64,000 nt of DNA, from assembly GCF_905397375.1 (NCBI RefSeq), contig NZ_CAJPVG010000001.1:1116001-1180000 (forward strand), given 5' to 3'. Positions within the stretch are counted from its first letter, which is position 1. Each line of letters begins with the position of its first letter. Below the pieces are notes generated by a model, which was not told where the DNA came from, did not search any database, and worked only from the letters and a program-made list of their open reading frames with translations. The position numbers and the translations under genes are program-made. The DNA is from Ralstonia mannitolilytica. Lineage in GTDB: Bacteria > Pseudomonadota > Gammaproteobacteria > Burkholderiales > Burkholderiaceae. This document shows, in pieces, positions 1 to 6,856 of this stretch.

Positions 1-521
1 ATCTGGTTGGCGACCTTGCACGTTTGGCCGGCCCCCGATTCGCCCACATGCGTGATGTTCTTGCCCATCAGCGCGAACAGCGGCCTGGCGCGCTCGAACG
101 CCGCGGCCTTGCCGCCGACCATGATGGTGAGCGTGGCGTCGCGTGCGCCCACCTCGCCGCCGGAAACGGGCGCATCGAGGTAGTCGGCGCCGAGCGCCTC
201 GATGCGCTTGGCAAAGGCCTGCGTCTCGATGGGCGAGATGGAACTCATGTCGATGAAGAGCTTGCCGGCCGTGAGGCCCTGGGCGACGCCGTCTTCGGCA
301 AACAGCACGTTCGCCACGTCGGCCGTGTCCGGCACCATGGCGATGACGATGTCGGCCGCCTGCGCAACCGCGGCCGAGCTCTCGACGACGGTGGCGCGTG
401 CGCGCAGGTCGTCGGGCACGGAATGTCTGCCGCTCACGACAAGCGTGTGGTCGCCCTTGAGCAGGTTGCGGGCCATGTGGGCGCCCATGATGCCCAGTCC
501 GATGAATCCGATGGTTGCCAT
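1..521 (-). CDS. glxR: 2-hydroxy-3-oxopropionate (tartronate semialdehyde) reductase, 3' end outside window
   Basis: The reading frame starts at an ATG (complement of 519-521) and runs off the left edge, giving 173 codons of an expected ~295. The N-terminus has the dinucleotide-binding motif GFIGLGIMG. About residue 118 comes DAPVSGGEVGA, the substrate-binding signature of the beta-hydroxyacid dehydrogenase family, and near the edge GAGQTCKVANQ, whose Lys is the catalytic residue of the family. Members of this subgroup reduce tartronate semialdehyde to glycerate with NAD(P)H in glyoxylate assimilation; they usually sit with gcl and hyi, which would lie to the left of this window. 3-Hydroxyisobutyrate dehydrogenase (MmsB) is the main alternative, but the start and the DAPVSGGEVGA stretch fit GlxR/GarR better. 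Confidence 0.82.
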   Translation of the reverse strand, partial: MATIGFIGLGIMGAHMARNLLKGDHTLVVSGRHSVPDDLRARATVVESSAAVAQAADIVIAMVPDTADVANVLFAEDGVAQGLTAGKLFIDMSSISPIETQAFAKRIEALGADYLDAPVSGGEVGARDATLTIMVGGKAAAFERARPLFALMGKNITHVGESGAGQTCKVANQ

Positions 522-755
522 GATGTGTTTCCGAGTGAGGACGTCTGCGAGTCAATGTGGATGCGAACGCATGGCAAGCATAGTGCGTCACCCCGTTCCC
601 GACGATCAAGCGGCGCACGATGCCCACCCGCCGGCCCGCGCCGTGAATAGCGCCCCAGAAGGGGTCGTGCTCATGCAATGGCTGCGCGCACTTGCCTCAT
701 AGACTGGAAATGCGCCGATCGCACCCGAGCGGCGCGGCCGGGATGGGAGGGAGAG

Positions 756-878
756 ATGTCCACCACAGCAGCCAACTGGATCGTCGTGCTCAGCTGCGCG
801 TACATGGAGTACAGCACTTGGCGCGGCATGAGCGTTTATCGCCGCACGGTCGACTATGACAACGTGGTCTGGTGCTGA
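756..878 (+). CDS. small hypothetical protein, 40 aa
   Basis: A 40-codon frame (MSTTAANWIV... ending in DNVVWC) begins 5 nt after the purine-rich stretch GGGAGGGAGAG, a strong Shine-Dalgarno region for this genome. Its stop at 876-878 touches the stop of the converging cupin gene at 879. The composition (Trp, Tyr, Val rich, few Arg) does not look like an out-of-frame shadow. I recognise no family. The only support is the ribosome binding site, the composition and the lack of any better gene in 522-878. Confidence 0.45.
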   Translation: MSTTAANWIVVLSCAYMEYSTWRGMSVYRRTVDYDNVVWC

Positions 879-1403
879 TCAGCGCACGGGCCGCGGCAGC
901 AGCCTCCGGATCAACCCGTCATGCGCCGAATGATCTGCCAGCAGCACATGGCCTGTCGCGTGATCGGCCAGCTCGAACTCACTGAACTCGAAGCCCGGGG
1001 CCACCGTGCAGCTGACCAGGGCATAGCCGTGTTCGCCCGGTACCCGCTCGGCGGCAAACCAGCGGCGCGCCGGCACCACCGCGTGGTACACCGCCACCTC
1101 GTCCTCGGCCGCATGGCCCAGGCGATGCGTGCGCACCGTACCGTCGTCTTCCAACACATGCACATTGAGCGAGTCACCCGCATGGAAGTACCACACCTCA
1201 TCCGACTGGATCCGATGCCAGGCGGAATATGCATCATCGGCCAGCAGGTAATGGATGACGGTGGCAGCCGCACGTTCGACGGCAGGGATGCCTCGCTGGA
1301 CGCGCTCCTGACTGCGATAGGTTTCGCGATAGAAGCCACCTTCCGGGTGCGGTTCGAGACCGAGGCGGGCGATGAGGCGTTGGGCGGCGGGCGTGAGGGG
1401 CAT
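879..1403 (-). CDS. cupin-fold protein of the DUF985 (Cupin_5) family
   Basis: 174 residues from the ATG at 1403, beginning MPLTPAAQRLIARLGL. EPHPEGGFYRETYRS near residue 20 is the hallmark of the DUF985 family (yeast YML079w-like), a double-stranded beta-helix fold. Further conserved parts are the internal HRIQSDEVWYFHAGDS and the C-terminal VAPGFEFSEFEL. Structures of this family look like sugar epimerases, but no reaction is established, so none is assigned. An upstream extension to 1571 is open but rich in Arg and Cys and was rejected. The length matches the family (about 150-180 aa). Confidence 0.85.
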   Translation of the reverse strand: MPLTPAAQRLIARLGLEPHPEGGFYRETYRSQERVQRGIPAVERAAATVIHYLLADDAYSAWHRIQSDEVWYFHAGDSLNVHVLEDDGTVRTHRLGHAAEDEVAVYHAVVPARRWFAAERVPGEHGYALVSCTVAPGFEFSEFELADHATGHVLLADHSAHDGLIRRLLPRPVR

Positions 1404-1606
1404 GGTGAAGTGAGGCTGTCCTGAAGGCAGAAAACGGCCACTGCAGTATTGCAGAAGACGGTCGGCCCGCGCGGCGCTCCCGGCCACCCGATCCGTTGGA
1501 CAATTGCATCGCGGGCGTTGCCTTTGCGCACGAGTCGATGCATTGTGTCGCGCACGCCCGACGGGCCGCATGACAATGCCAGAACGGAAAAAAAAGGGGA
1601 GCCAAC

Positions 1607-2179
1607 ATGTCCGAAGGATTCCATGTGCATGGGGCGCACGATCACGTGCTCGAACACGCCGCCGAGACCGGCCACGCCGACAGCTTTGCCGGCCGCATTG
1701 CCGTCATGACGGCGATTCTCTCAACGGCCGGCGCCATCTTCGGCTACCAGGGCGGCGCCACGCAGAATGCCGCGCTGCTGGCCAAGAACGAGGCAGCCAT
1801 CCACAAGACCGAAGCCGCCAACCGATGGGCTTACTACCAGGCCAAGGGGCAGAAGCAGGCCATCGCCGAGCTGACTGCGCAATTGCCGGGGGCTGACCAG
1901 GCCGCCGCCCGGCGCGAGGCGCAGCGCTATGCCACCGAGAAGGAAGACATCCGCCACCAGGCCGAAGACCAGGAGCGCCTCGCCAGGGAAGCCGACGAGG
2001 CGAGCGAGCGTGCCGTGCACCATCACCACCGGTGGGCGCAGGCGGTGGTCGCCATCCAGGTGTCGATTGCGCTGGCCGCCATCACACTGCTGTCGCGCCG
2101 ACGCTGGATGCAGGTGCTTTCGTATGGCGTGGGCGCGGTCGGGGGCGTCCTGGCGGTGCTGGCGCTCCTGCATATCTAG
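1607..2179 (+). CDS. DUF4337-type membrane protein
   Basis: 190 residues, preceded by AAAAAAGGGGAGCCAAC, a clear ribosome binding site. The order of parts is a His-rich N-terminus (MSEGFHVHGAHDHVLEHA), one hydrophobic segment at about residues 31-47, a long charged helical stretch (about 60-135) rich in Glu, Gln, Arg and Ala that should form a coiled coil, and two closing membrane segments (about 145-163 and 168-189). This matches the DUF4337 family of bacterial inner-membrane proteins of unknown function. The central helix probably faces the cytoplasm or periplasm as one unit; its orientation cannot be told from the sequence. Confidence 0.75.
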   Translation: MSEGFHVHGAHDHVLEHAAETGHADSFAGRIAVMTAILSTAGAIFGYQGGATQNAALLAKNEAAIHKTEAANRWAYYQAKGQKQAIAELTAQLPGADQAAARREAQRYATEKEDIRHQAEDQERLAREADEASERAVHHHHRWAQAVVAIQVSIALAAITLLSRRRWMQVLSYGVGAVGGVLAVLALLHI

Positions 2180-2247
2180 GGCCTCAGCCAGCCGAGCAGT
2201 CTGCAACCGCGCTACCGGGCCCGGGCCGTGCGCTGGATGCTGCAAAA

Positions 2248-2272
2248 TGCTCCGCATCTGAAATGCGGAGCA
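2248..2272. promoter_or_regulatory. perfect 10-bp inverted repeat over the start region of a LysR gene
   Basis: TGCTCCGCAT and ATGCGGAGCA are perfect reverse complements separated by CTGAA. The right arm contains the GGAG (2267-2270) that would be the Shine-Dalgarno sequence of the LysR gene starting at GTG 2278. As DNA it is a good candidate for an autoregulatory operator. As RNA it would hide the ribosome binding site in a GC-rich hairpin. Confidence 0.5.
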
Positions 2273-2277
2273 CGCTC

Positions 2278-3195
2278 GTGGGGATCAACTTTGACTTGAC
2301 GGACTTACAGGCGTTTCGCGCGGTCGTCGAGCTGGGGAGCTTTCGCAAGGCGGCGGAGGCCGTCAGCATTTCCCAGCCCGCGTTGAGCCGCCGGATCGAC
2401 AAGCTTGAGAGCGCGCTCGGCGTGCCGCTGTTCGAGCGCACCACACGCAGCGTGACGCTCACCACCGTCGGCCGCGTGTTCGCCCGCAGCGCTGAACAGC
2501 TGCTCGACGATCTCGACGCAGCGCTATTGGGGATCCGCGATGTGGCATCGAGCCGCCTGGGCCACGTGACCATCGCGTGTGTGCCTTCGGTGGCCTATTA
2601 CTTCCTGCCGAGCCTCATTGCGAACTATCACCGCCGGTTTCCGCGCATCCGGGTGAAGCTGCTGGATGCGAGTGCGAATGAGGTGCTTGGGGCTGTCATC
2701 AGCGGCGAGGCCGACTTTGGCGTGAGCTTCATGGGCAGCCAGGAGCCGGGGATCGAGTTCAAGCTGCTGCTGCAGGAGCGCTTCGTGGCGGCATGCCGTC
2801 GCGATCATCCTCTCGCGCGCAAGAAGCGCGTGACGTGGAGCGAACTCTACGAGCACGACTACGTGTCGGTCGACAAGACCTCCGGCAACCGCCTGTTGCT
2901 CGACCAGGCACTTTCTGCGGTGGTGCCGCATGCGTCCAGCGTTTGCGAGACGCGGCACGTCACCACTTTGCTCGGGTTGGTGGAAGCGGGGCTCGGCGTT
3001 GCCGCGGTACCGTCGATGGCCATGCCCGGGCGCGATCATCCCATCCTCACGAGCGTCCCGCTTGTCGAGCCGGCCGTGCAGCGGCGCGTGGGCATCATCA
3101 AGCGCCGCGGGCGCCCGCTCACACCGGCGGCGCAAGCGTTCTGCCGCACCATCGTCGAAGCCCGGCGCAGTACCGCCGCGAGACGCGACGCGTAG
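2278..3195 (+). CDS. LysR-type transcriptional regulator
   Basis: 305 residues from GTG 2278, chosen because GGAG lies 7 nt upstream; an ATG at 2263 is in frame but has no ribosome binding site. The winged helix-turn-helix is at about residues 5-65 (DLQAFRAVVELGSFRKAAEA, then SISQPALSRRIDKLE), followed by the periplasmic-binding-protein-like effector domain with the motif GLVEAGLGVAAVPSMAMP about residue 240. It converges on the ModA-like gene to its right with only 32 nt between stops, so that gene is a possible but unproven target. The effector is unknown. Confidence 0.9.
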   Translation: MGINFDLTDLQAFRAVVELGSFRKAAEAVSISQPALSRRIDKLESALGVPLFERTTRSVTLTTVGRVFARSAEQLLDDLDAALLGIRDVASSRLGHVTIACVPSVAYYFLPSLIANYHRRFPRIRVKLLDASANEVLGAVISGEADFGVSFMGSQEPGIEFKLLLQERFVAACRRDHPLARKKRVTWSELYEHDYVSVDKTSGNRLLLDQALSAVVPHASSVCETRHVTTLLGLVEAGLGVAAVPSMAMPGRDHPILTSVPLVEPAVQRRVGIIKRRGRPLTPAAQAFCRTIVEARRSTAARRDA

Positions 3196-3227
3196 CAAGA
3201 TCGCCCGGCCGGCGAGGGTGGGCCTTC

Positions 3228-4010
3228 TCAATGCGCGGGCACGGAATCGAGTCCCGTCGATTTCACCTCCGCCTGCACAGCGGGCGAGGCGAGATAGTCG
3301 AGCAGCGCCTTGGCTTCCTTCGGATGCTGCGCGCCCACCGGGATGCCGGCGGCAAAGCGCGTGACGGACTGCAGCGGCTCCGGAATCTTCCCGACGAAGC
3401 TCACCCCCTGCACGGGCAGCAGTTCGCTCACCTGCTGAAAGCCGATTTCGTAGTCGCCGCTGGCTACCACCGAGGCCACCGGAATGCGCGGAATCATCTT
3501 GGCCTTCGTTTTGACCTGCGCTTCAATGCCGAGCTTCCTGAACAGCTCGCGCTCGATATAGACGCCGCTGGCGCTGTCCGAATAGGCGATCGACTTGGCG
3601 TGCAGCAGCGCTTGCCGCAGGGCCTCGGGTGAGCTGATGTCGGGCTTTGCCGCGCCTTCGCGCACGACCATGCCGATGCGCGAGTCAGCCAGTTCCACGC
3701 GCGAATCCGGGATGACCTTGCCTTGCTTGATCAGCTCGTCAAGCGCGTAGCCCACCATGATGACGGCGTCGGCGGGCTCGCCGCGCGCGAGCCGGTTCGG
3801 AATGGCTTCGGGCGATTTGCCCATCGATGGGCCGAGTTCGGTGTGCAGCGTGTTGCCGGTCTGGGAGGCAAACTTCGGCCCCAGCAGCTTGTAGGCGGCG
3901 GTGAAGCCGCCGGAGGTCATGACGTGCAGATCGGCGGCCTGCACGTTTGCCGTCGCGGCCGAGGTGGCGAGGAGCGCGGTTGCGCAGAGCTTCAGAAGCA
4001 GGTGTTTCAT
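3228..4010 (-). CDS. ModA-family periplasmic substrate-binding protein, solitary
   Basis: 260 residues from the ATG at 4010, starting MKHLLLKLCATALLATSAAT with a Sec signal peptide that should be cut near residue 25 (VQA/ADLH). The mature part has the class II binding-protein features of the molybdate-binding group: GGFTAAYKLLGPKF at the start, GEPADAVIMVGYALDEL in the middle and GDYEIGFQQVSELLPVQGV towards the end. No ABC permease or ATPase gene follows, so it either works with a transporter elsewhere or is a solitary binding protein. Ligand specificity is uncertain; many solitary members annotated as molybdate-binding have untested ligands. Upstream in-frame extension to 4070 was rejected because the signal peptide starts at 4010. 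Confidence 0.8.
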   Translation of the reverse strand: MKHLLLKLCATALLATSAATANVQAADLHVMTSGGFTAAYKLLGPKFASQTGNTLHTELGPSMGKSPEAIPNRLARGEPADAVIMVGYALDELIKQGKVIPDSRVELADSRIGMVVREGAAKPDISSPEALRQALLHAKSIAYSDSASGVYIERELFRKLGIEAQVKTKAKMIPRIPVASVVASGDYEIGFQQVSELLPVQGVSFVGKIPEPLQSVTRFAAGIPVGAQHPKEAKALLDYLASPAVQAEVKSTGLDSVPAH

Positions 4011-4113
4011 GGTGGCGTCGTGCGGGTCGTATCGATGGTGAGCCAGCAAGGCAGGGCTGGGCGTTGGCAATGTTCGCCGGGAAGGCCGCAGACGATAAGT
4101 GCAATTTTGGAAA

Positions 4114-4140
4114 CGATTGATGTTCTGGGGTTATCAATCG
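4114..4140. promoter_or_regulatory. perfect inverted repeat CGATTGAT-N11-ATCAATCG, candidate operator
   Basis: Two perfectly complementary 8-bp arms with an 11-nt spacer sit about 105 nt upstream of the ModA-like gene (minus strand) and about 190 nt upstream of imuA (plus strand). The geometry fits a dimeric regulator. It is not LexA-like, so it more probably serves the ModA-like gene. Confidence 0.4.
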
Positions 4141-4287
4141 GCAGACGCCGATGGGGCGGCGGCGGTGGCCTGGAGGAATCGGTCGGCGGCGGGAAAAAGT
4201 TGTGCTTCTGTATATCCAAGCGGTCGTTACCGGCCCTGTGACGTATGCGGATGTAGTGAACCGGACCGAGACGGTGTAGCATACGAA

Positions 4288-4308
4288 TACTGTATATCCA
4301 TCCAGTTA
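4288..4308 (+). promoter_or_regulatory. candidate LexA (SOS) box upstream of imuA
   Basis: TACTGT-ATATCCAT-CCAGTTA matches the CTGT-N8-ACAG consensus of beta- and gammaproteobacterial LexA with one mismatch (CCAG for ACAG) and keeps the outer TA/T flanks. It lies 21 nt before the GTG of imuA. A second half-site pair is nearby: ATACTGTAT at 4287-4295 and its exact reverse complement ATACAGTAT at 4348-4356, and a further CTGTATATCC at 4208-4217. imuA-imuB-dnaE2 operons are classic LexA targets. Confidence 0.65.
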
Positions 4309-4328
4309 TCCTGGGCTGGTGGAGCTAA

Positions 4329-5339
4329 GTGGATACCCCACCTATCCATACAGTATTTAAGCGATTCGCCTTGCCGTCCGCCATGTTTGCGTCCTCCCCG
4401 TCTCTTTCCTTTGCCGAAGCCGTGGCAGAACGTCCGCCCGCGATGGGGCCCGTGACGTGCGGGCCACGCCGGCCCGCATCGAATGGCCGGGCCATCCCGG
4501 CACCCGAGACGCTGCACCCGGCCCTGTGGCGCGCGGGCAGCCTCGCTCGGGGCGGCGGTCGCGTGCTGGCCACCGGTTATGACGCGCTCAATGCCGAGCT
4601 GCCCGGTGGCGGCTGGCCGCTTGGCGGCATGACAGAGCTGCTGTGCCCGCAACCCGGTATCGGTGAATGCCGATTGCTGCGCCCGGCCTTGTCTACGTTA
4701 TGCAGCGGGGCAGGCCGCATCGCCCTGGTCGGACCGCCGTATCTGCCCAACGCGGTGCGCCTGGTGGGGTGGGGTTTCTCTCCCGAACAGATCGTCTGGG
4801 TGCGTGCCGACAAGCCTGCCGACCTGCTGTGGGCCACGGAACAGATCGTGCGCAGCCAGGCGTTTGGAGGCGTGCTGATCTGGCTGAACCAGGTGCGTCC
4901 CGGGGCGCTGCGCCGGCTGCAGGTGCTGGCCCAGGCGGGCGAGAGTGCCATCTGGGTATTCCGGCCCGTGCAGGCGTTGCGCGAGTCGTCGCCGGCAGTG
5001 CTGCGGCTGGGGCTGGAACCTGCGGGCGGCGATGCCCTGGCGGTCCATTTTCACAAGCGGCGCGGGCCGGTGCGTGAGACGCCGCTGCTGCTGCCGCTGG
5101 CCGATCCGCTGCGTGCCGGCCGCGCTTCCGTGCGCCCTGTGCCTGCGCTGCCTGCCGAAACGTTCACCATGGATCCGGCCACGGCCGCGTTGCTGGCCGC
5201 ACTGTCGTCTCCATCGTCTTCCGCCGCGTTCGATGCCTTGTCGGACGCTTCTGATCAGGACACCTCCGATCATGCCGTTCTGGATCGCGGTGCATCTGCC
5301 CCGTCTGCCGCTCGACGCACTTCGGCCCCGGTGGTCTGA
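4329..5339 (+). CDS. imuA: ImuA, RecA/SulA-like accessory protein of the SOS mutasome
   Basis: 336 residues if the GTG at 4329 is used (GGTGGAG just upstream, spacing rather short); an ATG at 4383 with no visible ribosome binding site would give 318. The core RecA-like part runs from LWRAGSLARGGGRVLATGYDALNAELPGGGWP through GGMTELLCPQPGIGECRLLRP to WVRADKPADLLWATEQIVRS and IWVFRPV. The first glycine-rich stretch corresponds to the ImuA family, which lacks a full Walker A motif. ImuA binds ImuB and is required for translesion synthesis by the ImuA-ImuB-DnaE2 complex. It overlaps imuB by 68 nt, so the two are translationally linked. Confidence 0.85.
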   Translation: MDTPPIHTVFKRFALPSAMFASSPSLSFAEAVAERPPAMGPVTCGPRRPASNGRAIPAPETLHPALWRAGSLARGGGRVLATGYDALNAELPGGGWPLGGMTELLCPQPGIGECRLLRPALSTLCSGAGRIALVGPPYLPNAVRLVGWGFSPEQIVWVRADKPADLLWATEQIVRSQAFGGVLIWLNQVRPGALRRLQVLAQAGESAIWVFRPVQALRESSPAVLRLGLEPAGGDALAVHFHKRRGPVRETPLLLPLADPLRAGRASVRPVPALPAETFTMDPATAALLAALSSPSSSAAFDALSDASDQDTSDHAVLDRGASAPSAARRTSAPVV

Positions 5340-6849
5340 CCCGGCTGCGCTGCCCTTGCCCGTGATGGTGCTGGAGCAGGAGCGCGTGGTGTCGGCCAAC
5401 CGCTTGGCGATGCGCGAGGGCATTCGGCCCGGATTGCGCCGGGCTGGCGCGCAGGCGCTGGTGCCGCACGCGGTGCAGCTGGAGCGCGATCCGGCGGCCG
5501 AGGCGCGGCTGCTGCAATCGCTGGCGCTGGCGCTGCTGGCTTTCACTCCGCATGTCACGCTGGATGTGGCGGACGAATCCACGGTGCTGCTGGAGGTGGA
5601 GGCCAGCTTGCGGCTGTTTGGCGGCCATCGGGCGTTGTGCCGGGCGGTGAAGTATTGCGCGTTCCGGCTGGGCGCGATGCCGCAGCTGGGCACCGGCCCC
5701 ACGGCGCGCGGCGCGGCGTGGCTTGCCAGCACGCGTCCCGCGTCGGTGCGCGGGCGTCGCCGCATGGCCATGCGTTCGGGCTGGGCGCGGCGGGCGGTGC
5801 GGCTGGAACGCATGTCTGCACTGCTGGATCGATTGTCGGTCGATGCGGTGGCGCGCCTGACGCGGCCTGATTGGCTCGAGGGGCTCGGCTGCCGCACGTT
5901 GGCCGATTTGCGCGATTTGCCGCGCAGCGGCCTGCGCCGCCGTTGCGGGCCGCGGCTGGTCGACGCGCTCGATGCCGCATACGGCACCGGACACGAGAGT
6001 TTCACGTGGTTTGCCGCACCGCTGCGCTTTGACGTGCCGCTGGAACTGCCGGGCCGCATCGACAGTGCGGAAGGCGTGCTGGCGGCTTCTGAGCAACTGT
6101 TGCTGCAACTGGTCGGCTGGCTGTCGGCGCATCAGCTGGGCGCCAAGACATATCGCCTGACGCTGGAACACGAACGCCGGCGCGGCCGGGACAGCGCGGA
6201 TGCCGACGCCTCCACGCCCATCGAGATCGCGCTGGCACAGCCGGTTCGCACGCTGGCGCACCTGTCGCGCGTTCTGCACGAGCGCGTGCACCGGCTGACG
6301 CTGATCGCTCCGGTGGTCGAGCTGCGTCTGACGGTGATCGACGCCACACCGCTCGCAGCGCCCACGGCATCGCTGTTTCCCGAGCCGGGCGGGCGCGCTG
6401 AAGACGCCGCCCGTCTGATCGACACGCTCATCGCGCGGTTGGGCGCTGGCAACGTCCGCCACCCGCAGCCGTGTGCCGACCACCGTCCCGAGCGCGCCAA
6501 CCACTGGGTCGAGGTGAACGCCGCCACCACCGCGCAGAGCCGTGCCGCCGCGCGCCAGGCGCTGGCGCAATGGCATGCCCAGCAGCCGGAGCGGCCGCTG
6601 TGGTTGCTGCAGACGCCGATCCCGTTGCTCACGCGCAAGCACTATCCGTATTACCGCGGCCCCCTGCGGCTGGTATCGATGCCCGAGCGCATTGAATCCG
6701 GCTGGTGGGACGACGCCCTCATCAAGCGCGATTACTTCATCGCCGAAGGGGAGGGCGGCGTGCGGTATTGGCTCTACCGCGAACGTGTTTCTGCCGCCCA
6801 GGCCGGCGAGGAGGATGCCCGCTGGTATCTGCACGGCCTGTTCGGCTAG
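5272..6849 (+). CDS. imuB: ImuB, Y-family polymerase homologue of the SOS mutasome
   Basis: 525 residues from ATG 5272 (MPFWIAVHLPRLPLDALRP), inside the 3' end of imuA. It has the Y-family polymerase layout, but the Asp of the usual N-terminal H-x-D motif is absent (HLPRLPLD), which fits the catalytically inactive ImuB group. It keeps VLLEVEASLRLFGG and the helix-hairpin-helix-like region around LTRPDWLEGLGCRTLADLRD. TASLFPEPG near residue 366 resembles the beta-clamp-binding motif reported for ImuB proteins. ImuB is thought to act as the hub linking ImuA, DnaE2 and the sliding clamp. dnaE2 begins 7 nt after its stop, so the three genes form one operon. Confidence 0.9.
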   Translation: MPFWIAVHLPRLPLDALRPRWSDPAALPLPVMVLEQERVVSANRLAMREGIRPGLRRAGAQALVPHAVQLERDPAAEARLLQSLALALLAFTPHVTLDVADESTVLLEVEASLRLFGGHRALCRAVKYCAFRLGAMPQLGTGPTARGAAWLASTRPASVRGRRRMAMRSGWARRAVRLERMSALLDRLSVDAVARLTRPDWLEGLGCRTLADLRDLPRSGLRRRCGPRLVDALDAAYGTGHESFTWFAAPLRFDVPLELPGRIDSAEGVLAASEQLLLQLVGWLSAHQLGAKTYRLTLEHERRRGRDSADADASTPIEIALAQPVRTLAHLSRVLHERVHRLTLIAPVVELRLTVIDATPLAAPTASLFPEPGGRAEDAARLIDTLIARLGAGNVRHPQPCADHRPERANHWVEVNAATTAQSRAAARQALAQWHAQQPERPLWLLQTPIPLLTRKHYPYYRGPLRLVSMPERIESGWWDDALIKRDYFIAEGEGGVRYWLYRERVSAAQAGEEDARWYLHGLFG

Positions 6850-6856
6850 GTGTGCC

